Shown here: piece by piece, positions 8,287-15,841 of the stretch
Layout: the number at the start of each line of letters is the position of its first letter
Numbering within the stretch: position 1 is the stretch's first letter
Assembly: GCF_026988555.1 (NCBI RefSeq)
Contig: NZ_JALSLB010000013.1
Span: forward strand, 1-64,000
Length of the DNA stretch: 64,000 nt
DNA from: Thermococcus sp.
GTDB taxonomy: Archaea > Methanobacteriota_B > Thermococci > Thermococcales > Thermococcaceae
Reading direction: 5' to 3'
Made by a program: the position numbers and the translations under genes
The notes under the pieces: generated by a model
Seen by the model: the letters and a program-made list of their open reading frames with translations, nothing else
Database searches by the model: none
What the model was told of the DNA's origin: nothing

Positions 8287-8972
8287 CCTCTCTCCTCCAG
8301 GATCCTTATCAAAGCCTTTGCTATTTTCACATCCTCTCTGAACGTTATCTTCAGGTTGAAGCAGTTGCAGTGCAGTGCGTGGACGTCAAAACCGGCCTTA
8401 ATCGCGAGAAGGATGTCATGTGGAATTTCGTTCAGGTAGCCCCCACTGACGGCCGTTTCAAGGGTTTCCTTTAGGGCTCTATATCTATACCCCGTGGGGG
8501 ATTCGCCCATAACGTACTTGGAGCGATCGTGTATCTCATACACCCTTCCGTTTTTCAGTTCTATTAGGTTCCCCGTTATTGGATTAACAGTAGTTACAAC
8601 GTTTTTCCTCTCTAATAGCTTTTCCATCCTTTCGAAAACCCAGGGGGGTGTGAACGGACGAACGGCATCATGAACGATAACCTTCCTTTCACCCTCCGAT
8701 ATCTTCAGGAAACCCCTATACATGGATTCATTCCGTGTTGTTCCACCTTCGGTTACTGTAGAGATCTTTGGAAAACTCTCCATAAGCTTTTTTCCCGTTT
8801 TCATAAATCCTGGATTTGATACCAGAACGATGTTATCTATAGAATCGACTTCTGAGACGTTTTCCAGAGTATACTCAATAATCATTTTCTCCTCTATCTT
8901 GAAATACTGCTTTGGTAACCCCAAATTAGCTCTTTTTCCTATACCTCCCGCCAGTAGGATTAGAGTTGTCAT
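8283..8972 (-). CDS. IspD/TarI-like cytidylyltransferase (likely CDP-ribitol type)
   Basis: 229 residues behind GGTGAATAGAA. The IspD/TarI signatures are all present: LLAGGIGKRANLGLPKQY at the N-terminus (CTP binding), GGTTRNESMYRG near 80, and HDAVRPF near 103. The reaction is CTP plus a sugar or polyol phosphate giving CDP-polyol and pyrophosphate. Archaea of this group make isoprenoids by a mevalonate route, so an MEP-pathway IspD role is improbable; the TarI role (ribitol 5-phosphate to CDP-ribitol) fits better because a TagF/TarL-like polymerase lies two bases upstream in the same operon. No TarJ-like dehydrogenase was found in the window. The substrate is therefore an inference. Confidence 0.88.
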   Translation of the reverse strand: MTTLILLAGGIGKRANLGLPKQYFKIEEKMIIEYTLENVSEVDSIDNIVLVSNPGFMKTGKKLMESFPKISTVTEGGTTRNESMYRGFLKISEGERKVIVHDAVRPFTPPWVFERMEKLLERKNVVTTVNPITGNLIELKNGRVYEIHDRSKYVMGESPTGYRYRALKETLETAVSGGYLNEIPHDILLAIKAGFDVHALHCNCFNLKITFREDVKIAKALIRILEERG

Positions 8973-8974
8973 TT

Positions 8975-10153
8975 CTATTCACCCTTTATCAGGTGCCGGT
9001 AAACCCTTTCCGATGAATGAGGATCAGCCCCAACTTCGTACAGGAGGCTCTTAACTGTTTTCCTCCATTCCATGTCCTTGGTGGGCTCCTCCAGATAGGC
9101 TTTAAGAGACTGAATCAGTTCGTCTATCGTTTCTGATTTCTTTCCAGGGGCGAAGAAGTTGTATGGAAGGAGAAAGCCACTTTTTCTCTCCAGTTCTTTT
9201 CTATCGGGCAGGTAGAATACGATTGGTCTCTCGGTTAAAATATAATCCTCGAAGATACTTGAGTAGTCGGTTATTAGCATATCAAAGGCCCCCATTATGT
9301 CGTTTATTGTTAGCAGTCTCTCCTGGAGAGGTTGGTCCCCAAGGAGGATCATGTTTTTCGTATTGACGATTGAATCTGCTATGGCTTTGCTCACGAGCTT
9401 GTGGGGTTTGATTACCAGAAGGAGGTTTTCCCTCCCGAGGAAATTGGTAAGCTTCTTGGAGAGTAGGGTTCTTACGACGTTTACACTCGCCCTATGATCT
9501 TTTAAATAGCTCGTATACCTGTAAGTGGGCGCGTAAAGAATTAGCCTATCAAAGGATTCAATGTCCAGACCAAGGATATCGGAGAGAAGGTCCCTTGATT
9601 TTTTGAGATTTGCAAACAGGCCATCGTTTCGTGGCTGTCCGAGAAGTTTGAACTTCCGGGGGTTTACCATGAACTGCCTTACAAAAGCTCCAACTACGAG
9701 CTCGGAGGTCGTTACAAAATAGCTTGTCCACCTGTCCATGTAGAGATAGAGATCCTTAACCCCAATGGGATGTTCATAACCGGTCTTTTTTCCGGGTAAG
9801 CCATGCCAGAGCTGGATTACCTTCTGGCCAGAGTGGGGTGTTACTGGCAGTACATCACTTGTAACGACGAATCTTGCCCTTATTAGTTCGTTCGGACCTT
9901 TTGCCGAGAACAGCGAGACGGTCCTTGCATCGTATTCCTTTGTAAGTTTTTCGAGTCCTGGGGGGTTATCATCTTTTAGAAGCCAGACAAGATCGTAGCC
10001 ATAGTTTTGTGAGGCTATAAACCTGAAGAGGGCCAGGGAATTGTCAGAAATGTCTGGAGTCGAGTAGAAGACTATCTTTGATTCGTCTTTAGGGAGATGG
10101 TTTACAATGGAGAGGATCTTTGAGGCTATAAGCTGTTTTTTGAGCTTGTTCAT
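8975..10153 (-). CDS. TagF/TarL-like CDP-glycerol or CDP-ribitol phosphotransferase
   Basis: About 392 residues from ATG 10153 (an ATG at 10159 is possible). The family motifs of PF04464-type enzymes are intact: QLWHGLPGKK (catalytic histidine), LYAPTYR, KPH and ITDYSSIFEDYILTERPIVFY. In Gram-positive bacteria such enzymes transfer glycerol- or ribitol-phosphate from the CDP form to build wall teichoic acid. No transmembrane segment or N-terminal glycosyltransferase domain is present, so it would act at the inner face of the membrane. It leads the operon with the TarI-like and GT2 genes and is divergent from the GT2 at 10220. In an archaeon this suggests polyol-phosphate decoration of a surface glycan. 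Confidence 0.87.
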   Translation of the reverse strand: MNKLKKQLIASKILSIVNHLPKDESKIVFYSTPDISDNSLALFRFIASQNYGYDLVWLLKDDNPPGLEKLTKEYDARTVSLFSAKGPNELIRARFVVTSDVLPVTPHSGQKVIQLWHGLPGKKTGYEHPIGVKDLYLYMDRWTSYFVTTSELVVGAFVRQFMVNPRKFKLLGQPRNDGLFANLKKSRDLLSDILGLDIESFDRLILYAPTYRYTSYLKDHRASVNVVRTLLSKKLTNFLGRENLLLVIKPHKLVSKAIADSIVNTKNMILLGDQPLQERLLTINDIMGAFDMLITDYSSIFEDYILTERPIVFYLPDRKELERKSGFLLPYNFFAPGKKSETIDELIQSLKAYLEEPTKDMEWRKTVKSLLYEVGADPHSSERVYRHLIKGE

Positions 10154-10219
10154 GTTCATCACTAAAATGCTATGGAATAAACTTTTAAGGGTTTTTAGAT
10201 TTCTATTAGCGGGATCAGC

Positions 10220-11179
10220 ATGGTTAAGGTTTCGGTTATTGTACCGGTGTATAATACAAGAAACTATATCCATAGGCTACTTGCTTCCCTTGAAAGTCAG
10301 ACTTACAGGAATTTCGAGGCTATTTTTGTAGATGATTCATCCGATGATACATATGAGATTTTGAAAAAATTTGAAAACACTTATCCTGATCAGGTTCATG
10401 TTGAAAAAGGCATCAAAAAAGGTCCAGGAATTGCACGTAATATTGGTCTTGAAATAGCTTCTGGTAGGTACGTGGCATTTATTGATTCGGACGATTGGTG
10501 GAGTGAAAATTTTTTGGAACGTACTATGGAACATATGAGAGCCCACGATGGAGTTTACACTGGCTATTGTGATGTCCTTGAGAGTGGAAAAAAGGTCTAT
10601 ATCAAACCGAAAGTAGTGGGTCACGCTGACTGGAAACCTGTTTTGGAAATGAAAGTTAGGTTTGGCATAGGGAACACCCTAATGAAAAGCTCCCTAATTG
10701 AGAATTATGGTATAAGGTTTCCCGATGGGATTGGGGTCAGTGAGGATTCCTACTTTCTCTTGGCTTACCTCTCCGTCATAAAAAGGCCTCTATTTGGATT
10801 AGAAGAGTGTATGTTCTACCATCTTGCTCGAACGTCCTCACTCTCTCGAACCTCCTTCAGTCTTCAAGAGGGAATCGATAAAATTGATCAGACCATTGAG
10901 AGCTATAGAAGATTAAGGGAGTTCGTTTTTCAGAACTCCCCCTGTCCTGAGGAATTTTGGAAGTTTATTGAGAGTGGACATTTACCAAGGTCTATTCTAA
11001 CATACATAACATCAGTTTCGGATTCCATTGGGAGAAAATATGGCAGAAAACTAATTAGGCAGTATTGGGGATACATTAAAAAGTTTAGACCAGCTCGTAG
11101 TTACATGTCCATGCTTACTTTGTTGTGGTTAGTTGATCCTTTTGTTCCTGTCAGGTTATTATTGAAAAAAATTTGGTGA
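10220..11179 (+). CDS. GT2 family glycosyltransferase, AT-rich
   Basis: 319 residues. VSVIVPVYNTRNYIHRLLAS opens a GT2 catalytic domain; IDSDDWW near residue 92 is the DxD-type metal site, and GVSEDSYFL near 170 carries the acidic catalytic residue. The C-terminal 100 residues are basic and helical with a hydrophobic end (LTLLWLVDPFVPVRLLLKK), which may attach it to the membrane. It begins an AT-rich pair with the GT4 gene downstream (seven-base gap) and shares a divergent promoter region (CTTTTAAG near 10180) with the TagF-like gene. Donor and acceptor unknown. Confidence 0.9.
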   Translation: MVKVSVIVPVYNTRNYIHRLLASLESQTYRNFEAIFVDDSSDDTYEILKKFENTYPDQVHVEKGIKKGPGIARNIGLEIASGRYVAFIDSDDWWSENFLERTMEHMRAHDGVYTGYCDVLESGKKVYIKPKVVGHADWKPVLEMKVRFGIGNTLMKSSLIENYGIRFPDGIGVSEDSYFLLAYLSVIKRPLFGLEECMFYHLARTSSLSRTSFSLQEGIDKIDQTIESYRRLREFVFQNSPCPEEFWKFIESGHLPRSILTYITSVSDSIGRKYGRKLIRQYWGYIKKFRPARSYMSMLTLLWLVDPFVPVRLLLKKIW

Positions 11180-11186
11180 GAGTACT

Positions 11187-12248
11187 ATGAAGGTTCTCGT
11201 TCACAATATAAATCAAGGAGGGGGCGTTACTGTTGTTATGGAGAAAGTTTGCAGCGTTCTTCAGGAACTCAAAAAAGAATTTGACTTTGAGGTTTGGTGC
11301 TCCATAAGAGGGCATCAAAGGATATCCACTTTTGAGTGTTGTGATAAAGTCATGACGTACCGATATTCCTCAAGACTTGACAGGCTATTTGGGTATAGCT
11401 ACACTTTTTTAAAAAACGTGCTCCTAAAGAAAAAGATTGAGAAAGATTTTGATTTGGTTTTCACTCATACCCCTTTATGGGTAAACTCAAATGTAATCTA
11501 CATTGATGGAAGAGATTGGGATAAATTTTATAAACAACACCTAAACATTTTTGGGAAAATTATCCAATATCTACCTCAAAGATATGTAAAAATGTCTGTT
11601 AGAAATTCAACTATTTTCTTGTTAAACTCGGCTGCAAGAGAATTTTACGTGAGAAACTTCCCCCGTTCAATTTATGGGAATCCAAATGGGATCGATTGGA
11701 GTAACTGGATAAACAGAGAAAAGCAGTTTGATTTTATATACGTTGGAAGATTTAGTTATGAAAAGAACCCCGAAATAGTATTCAAGGCCTTTTTGGGCAC
11801 CAAATACTGTGGAATAATGATCGGGGAAGATAAAAATACCCTTATTAGGAATATAATAGTTAAGAAATTTATGCCCCGAAAAATGGTCTTTGAATACATT
11901 TCTCAATCAAAAATTGGTATTTTGCCATCAAGACATGAAGTTTTTCCTATTACTATTCTCGAATACCTTTCATTTGGTTTACCTGTTATTGTTAGTGATT
12001 CGATAGATTCAGAAATAGTGGAATATTGCATAACGTTCAAGTGTTGTGACGAAGCTGATTTATATAATACTTTTGAACATGTCTATGAAAACTATGAATA
12101 CTATGTAAAAAAATATAGAAAAATACGAAAAATAGTACTAGAGAAGTACGATTGGGATAAGATACTTGAAGGAAACATAAGAAAAGCTCTTTTATCTTAT
12201 ATAGTTAGCCAATCTCACAAGGATGTTCCCAGGCGAATACAAATGTGA
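11187..12248 (+). CDS. GT4-like glycosyltransferase, very AT-rich
   Basis: 353 residues behind GGTGAGAGTACT. MKVLVHNINQGGGVTVVMEK is the N-terminal Rossmann strand and glycine loop of GT-B enzymes. The C-terminal half has FIYVGRFSYEKNPEIVFKAF and then GILPSRHEVFPITILEYLSFG, the E-x7-E nucleotide-sugar region of GT4. GC content is far below the neighbourhood; I count 14 G/C in the 60 bases 11521-11580. Its 3' end overlaps the convergent GT2 gene by 34 bases. Base composition and isolation point to acquisition from elsewhere; the sugar is unknown. Confidence 0.87.
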   Translation: MKVLVHNINQGGGVTVVMEKVCSVLQELKKEFDFEVWCSIRGHQRISTFECCDKVMTYRYSSRLDRLFGYSYTFLKNVLLKKKIEKDFDLVFTHTPLWVNSNVIYIDGRDWDKFYKQHLNIFGKIIQYLPQRYVKMSVRNSTIFLLNSAAREFYVRNFPRSIYGNPNGIDWSNWINREKQFDFIYVGRFSYEKNPEIVFKAFLGTKYCGIMIGEDKNTLIRNIIVKKFMPRKMVFEYISQSKIGILPSRHEVFPITILEYLSFGLPVIVSDSIDSEIVEYCITFKCCDEADLYNTFEHVYENYEYYVKKYRKIRKIVLEKYDWDKILEGNIRKALLSYIVSQSHKDVPRRIQM

Positions 12249-13000
12249 CTCTGGGCATAATTTGTAAATCCAATATCTCCATAGTGGTAGTATATTTGAC
12301 TGTACCATAGTAATCTTAGGGTGTTTTTAATTTGTGCATTTTTATTCATTTTAGGGAACCATTTATTCATAAATTTTGTTAATCCGTAAAATACCTTTTT
12401 ATAATCACTTGACAGAGTGGGTCCAGAGTATATGGATACAATGCTGTTAACACCACGAACTATATATTGTTCTGAAATTCTTAACCAATAGTCCCAGTCT
12501 TCACCGATATAGAGACTCTCGTCAAATCCTCCGATAGATTCGAAAACCTCTTTTCGTATGATGACAGTTGAAGTTCCTATGAAATTATCCCTCAACAGGT
12601 TTTCAAAAACGTTGCCTTCTATTATTTTCGGCGGGATTATCTTTCCATTGCCCATATGTTTGTACTTCCCATAAACAAGCCCAACATCGGGAGATTTCTT
12701 GAAAATCTTTAATTGTTCTTCAAGTTTATTTGGCAACCACACATCATCGTCGTCCAAGAATGCGATATACTTTCCTCCGGAAATTTTCATTCCAGTGTTT
12801 CTGGCTGTGCTGACGCCTTTCCTAGCTTCGTAGACTTCATTTATTCTGGGGTCTTCTAGGTCAAGTTTTGTTTCTTTATAATTCTTTACAATGATTATCT
12901 CAAAATCTTGGAAAGTCTGATTTAAAACACTAAGAATAGCACGCTTTAACAGGTGTTCCCTTCCCAGAAGTGTTGGGATTATTACTGAAACCATGGCCAT
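12215..13000 (-). CDS. GT2 family glycosyltransferase, AT-rich
   Basis: 261 residues from ATG 13000, behind GGTGGGAAAACT; an in-frame TTG at 13021 is less likely. It opens with VSVIIPTLLGREHLLKRAIL, has FLDDDDVWLP as DxD site and IGEDWDYWLRISEQ as the catalytic-base region, and LRDNFIGTSTVIIRKEVF, which is shared with the GT2 at 7399-8286. It follows the broken pyruvyltransferase gene and the flippase on the same strand. The last 34 bases overlap the convergent GT4 gene, which is unusual for two genes of different strands and suggests a joined boundary. Confidence 0.88.
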   Translation of the reverse strand: MAMVSVIIPTLLGREHLLKRAILSVLNQTFQDFEIIIVKNYKETKLDLEDPRINEVYEARKGVSTARNTGMKISGGKYIAFLDDDDVWLPNKLEEQLKIFKKSPDVGLVYGKYKHMGNGKIIPPKIIEGNVFENLLRDNFIGTSTVIIRKEVFESIGGFDESLYIGEDWDYWLRISEQYIVRGVNSIVSIYSGPTLSSDYKKVFYGLTKFMNKWFPKMNKNAQIKNTLRLLWYSQIYYHYGDIGFTNYAQSHICIRLGTSL

Positions 13001-13024
13001 AGTTTTCCCACCATTACTCAATTT

Positions 13025-13569
13025 TTAAATTAGACATTTAAAAATATGGTATCTGCTATCCATCTTGCTCTTTTTAGTTGTATCTCTTGATAATACTTTA
13101 TATTCTTTTCTAGGATCCTGATATTTCTTGAGTTTCTCAAAATCTTCTTTTCTGATTGTGGGTGCGCAGACACCAAAATAACTTTGAATACAATTGAAAA
13201 TAGTTGAGGTCAGATATCCATATAACCTATTTCTACAGACAGTTTCCCAAAATATTGATAATTTTCTATTATATCTCAAATCAAACGGTGCATTGTTAAA
13301 AAAACTCGGGTTACGAACCCCAACCCCCCACAATATAAATTTTCTTCTCTCTGAAATGCTCCATCTGTTAGCTTCTCGTGAGAACCATAGGGGCAATACT
13401 GTTCCTCCTCCAAAAAAGAAATGTTGGTACACTTCTTGATATTACACTCATAATATGGAACAAATCATACGTTAGCATCAATGTATCCAAACAGACTTTT
13501 TACACTTAAATATATTAGATCGTCACCAATGTTTTCTTTGTTTATATATCCATGGTATCGTATGATCAT
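13025..13569 (-). pseudogene. Polysaccharide pyruvyltransferase-like gene, broken
   Basis: Translation from ATG 13569 (behind AGGAGGGGATGA, five bases after the flippase stop) gives MIIRYHGYINKENIGDDLIY and on to DANV, then a TGA at 13465-13467. The family continues in a different frame from 13432, with YQHFFFGGGTVLP and FILWGVGVRNPSFF, which match the conserved core of CsaB/WcaK-type pyruvyltransferases. So at least one frameshift besides the stop is needed to join the halves. The combined length (about 180 residues) is also roughly half the family norm, and the C-terminus looks scrambled. The gene would have added a ketal-pyruvate to a surface polymer. It is very likely dead. Confidence 0.72.
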
Positions 13570-13574
13570 AATTA

Positions 13575-14813
13575 TCATCCCCTCCTTTTATCTGATTCAT
13601 GCCAAACGGCTAATGTTAATATTCCCTGACTCACCACCGTCGCCACCGCCGCACCGGTGGCCCCGTAGTGGAGTATGAGAATGTAGTTAAGGACTACGTT
13701 GAGCAGGGCCGTAAAGCCGGTTATCTTGGTAAAGGTAAGCTCCCTTCCTGTGGCGTTCATGTAGCTCCCGAAGAGCGAGTTCAGGAACATGAAGGGGATT
13801 GCAAAGGCCAGAATCCTGAGCACGGGGACGCTCTCCTTGAACTTCTCTCCGAATACGAAGAAGATTCCGAGCTTTGCGAAAAGGTAGTATCCTGCAGTGC
13901 CGGCAAGGCCAAGTAGGAGTAAAACCTGAAGGCTCTTCTTGAACAGAACCTCGAGGGTTTTTTGATCCTCCCTGTGCAGCCTCGCCATCGAGGGCATGGT
14001 TGTGCTCACAACTATGTTCGGAATAAATAGCGAAACCTCAATTAGCGTATAAGCCGCCCTGTAAATGCCTGTTTCGTAGTCCCCCCTGAGAAGGTTCAGC
14101 ATGACCATGTCCGTGCGGTAGTAGATGAGCGTGAAGAGCCCGATGAGCCAGAAGGGGTAGGACTTCCTGAGCAGTTCTCCCCAAACCGAAGGCCTGAACT
14201 TTACTTCGAGCTTCCCGGGGATGAATTTGCGCCCCCACCTTATCCTGAGAAGTTCCCTTATTGTGTACCCGACCAGAAGAACCGCCACGAACGGGGAGAG
14301 CTCTTTGAAATACCACAGGGCCCCCCCACCAACGAAGAAGGCCCAGAACCTCTCGACGGTTCTCGCTATGGCCTCGTACTTGGTGACCTCGTGGCCGTAC
14401 ATTATCCGAACGAACAGATAGGATATCCATGTTAGCATCGCCTCTCCGCCGGTCAGGATAATGAGAAACTTCATCCATTCCGGTTTGGGGAGGAAAAGGG
14501 TTATCCCTCCGATTATGAGAAAGTTCACCAATGCAAGCAATATCTTGAAGCCTAGGACGTCTGGGAGCAGTTCTTTAAGTTTGCCCTTGTCCCTTGCTAT
14601 TTCCCTCATGAGGTAAAATCCAACGCCGAGGTCAGAGAAAACGCCCAGAAGGCCAACGTAGTAGAAGATGAATGAGTACTGGCCGAGCCCGTCCGGGCCG
14701 AGGGTCCTGCTCAGGAGGACGATTATGCCGTATGCAAAGAGCTTGGAGACTACCTCTGCCCCGAACAGCCAGCCGGCGTTTTTGATTAGTTTAAACTTCA
14801 GGCTCTCCGTCAT
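13575..14813 (-). CDS. Oligosaccharide flippase (MATE/MOP, Wzx-like)
   Basis: 412 residues from ATG 14813. A TATA-like TTTTTAAG lies about 25 bases upstream, so the mRNA is probably leaderless; a GTG at 14846 would lie inside the promoter. The protein has the MOP-superfamily layout of about 12-14 membrane helices, beginning FKLIKNAGWLFGAEVVSKLF, with LSRTLGPDGLGQYSF in the first loop and LNVVLNYILILHYGATGAAV in a late helix pair, both typical of Wzx-type proteins. It would move lipid-linked oligosaccharides across the membrane for the surrounding glycosyltransferases. GC content is normal here, unlike the genes directly downstream. Confidence 0.92.
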   Translation of the reverse strand: MTESLKFKLIKNAGWLFGAEVVSKLFAYGIIVLLSRTLGPDGLGQYSFIFYYVGLLGVFSDLGVGFYLMREIARDKGKLKELLPDVLGFKILLALVNFLIIGGITLFLPKPEWMKFLIILTGGEAMLTWISYLFVRIMYGHEVTKYEAIARTVERFWAFFVGGGALWYFKELSPFVAVLLVGYTIRELLRIRWGRKFIPGKLEVKFRPSVWGELLRKSYPFWLIGLFTLIYYRTDMVMLNLLRGDYETGIYRAAYTLIEVSLFIPNIVVSTTMPSMARLHREDQKTLEVLFKKSLQVLLLLGLAGTAGYYLFAKLGIFFVFGEKFKESVPVLRILAFAIPFMFLNSLFGSYMNATGRELTFTKITGFTALLNVVLNYILILHYGATGAAVATVVSQGILTLAVWHESDKRRG

Positions 14814-14949
14814 CGGTGATTTTACGGGTTGAGGGCTTAAAAACACTGTGGGTTTTTTATCGTCCGGGTTATTTTTAACAACTATTTAACGGAAAACCTT
14901 ATAAACCTGGAAGTTGTTTCTTCTGTGAGTACTTTATGGGGTGGTGTCA

Positions 14950-15546
14950 ATGAAACGTGCTATGGTTGTTGGAATCCTGGCGGTCCTGATCTTTGCCGCC
15001 GGCGCCAAGTTTGGAGTTTCGTACTTCAGCGACGTGGCAAAATCGAGCGGAAATGAGATATCGACCGGGGACTTTGACGTGGGGATAAGCCGCGATGGTA
15101 GCAGGTACTACGACGACTACCGGCTCTTCTCCTTTGACAATATGAAGCCAGGTGAGAGCAGGACCTTCACGTTCTACATTAAAAACCGGGGAGACTATCC
15201 GATATCGTCCATCGAACTGCTCTTCAACGTTACTGACCTGGAACGGGGCAAGATGAGTAAAGCTGAGGCTTTGGTCGATAACACACCCGACGTGGGCGAG
15301 CTCAGCAGATACCTGATTGTTAAGGATTTCAGGGTCTCCGCCGGGGACGGTGACATTGTCCTGAACCGCTACATCGGTAAATCTCTGAGGGAGATTAACT
15401 CCACCCCTCTTGACATATTCAACGGTTCACTCCCCGAGAACGGCGTGCTCAGGGTCTCCGTCACGGTTCAGCTCTCGCCCTCGGCCGGTAACGACTGCCT
15501 GACAGACGTCTCCAACGTCGACATGATCATCACCGCAAGGCAGTGA
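14950..15546 (+). CDS. TasA/camelysin-like secreted protein, possible fibre subunit
   Basis: 198 residues from ATG 14950, behind GGGGTGGTGTCA; a TATA box CTTATAAA at about 14898 gives a start near 14925. The N-terminus is a basic MKR plus hydrophobic segment ending near AAGAKFG, followed by SYFSDVAKSSGNEISTGDFD. That 'YFSD...NxxxTGxxD' pattern is the hallmark of SipW-processed TasA/CalY proteins in Bacillus and of archaeal bundling pilus subunits of the AbpA type. The rest is predicted all-beta, with PGESRTFTFYIKNRGDYPIS as in related folds. It is monocistronic. I infer an extracellular fibre or matrix protein; the dedicated signal peptidase is not in the window. Confidence 0.78.
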   Translation: MKRAMVVGILAVLIFAAGAKFGVSYFSDVAKSSGNEISTGDFDVGISRDGSRYYDDYRLFSFDNMKPGESRTFTFYIKNRGDYPISSIELLFNVTDLERGKMSKAEALVDNTPDVGELSRYLIVKDFRVSAGDGDIVLNRYIGKSLREINSTPLDIFNGSLPENGVLRVSVTVQLSPSAGNDCLTDVSNVDMIITARQ

Positions 15547-15583
15547 TGCAAAAGTCCTTAAGGCCTCCAGCCAACTTAACCCC

Positions 15584-15640
15584 GCGATGATGATTGATGG
15601 GCGACCCGAGGGATGAGGAAGGTAAGGTGATCGCTGAGCA
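15584..15640 (+). ncRNA. C/D box guide RNA 1
   Basis: Box C ATGATGA is at 15587-15593 and box D CTGA at 15634-15637. Internal box C' ATGAGGA (15613-15619) and a degenerate D' CCGA (15606-15609) sit between. Guide stretches are 15594-15605 (upstream of D') and 15620-15633 (upstream of D). A TATA-like TCCTTAAGG centred at 15559 places the transcription start at about 15585. The D guide can pair over nine bases with CGAUCACCU at the 3' end of archaeal 16S rRNA as I recall it. The antisense frame across this region is not a gene. Confidence 0.75.
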
Positions 15641-15672
15641 TACATTTTTAACGTTCCCTTCCCACTTTTCTT

Positions 15673-15730
15673 GGGATGATGATTTCAGCCTTGCCTGAGG
15701 CTCGTGATGATGGAGTGACGGACTGACCGC
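15673..15730 (+). ncRNA. C/D box guide RNA 2, targets predicted in 16S rRNA
   Basis: All four boxes are good: C ATGATGA 15676-15682, D' CTGA 15695-15698, C' GTGATGA 15704-15710, D CTGA 15723-15726, with 12-base guides at 15683-15694 and 15711-15722. A TATA-like ATTTTTAAC centred at 15648 puts the start near 15673, and a T-run at 15735-15740 may end it. The D' guide complement GCAAGGCTGAAA and the D guide complement CCGTCACTCCA both occur in archaeal 16S rRNA from memory, near E. coli positions 902 and 1406. Confidence 0.9.
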
Positions 15731-15731
15731 T

Positions 15732-15740
15732 CACTTTTTT
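15732..15740 (+). terminator. Oligo-T stretch after guide RNA 2
   Basis: CACTTTTTT directly follows the box D end of guide RNA 2. Archaeal RNA polymerase often stops at such T-runs without a hairpin. It is the only clear candidate between the guide RNA and the promoter of the metal transporter (TATA-like CTTAAATATT near 15800). Confidence 0.5.
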
Positions 15741-15841
15741 ATTATCCTAGACATGATTAGAAAACCTAATAAAGTTAGAGCATGGAGACAGAGGGGAATG
15801 CTTAAATATTCTGTGCATAAGCACAAAATTGGGGTGATACC

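Noticed and set aside
8283-8972. True IspD of the MEP isoprenoid route
   Set aside because: The lineage makes isoprenoids by the mevalonate route and the neighbour is a TagF-like gene, so a CDP-polyol role is more likely.
15427-15645. Minus-strand frame covering guide RNA 1
   Set aside because: Overlaps the end of the TasA-like gene and the guide RNA promoter; low-complexity content.
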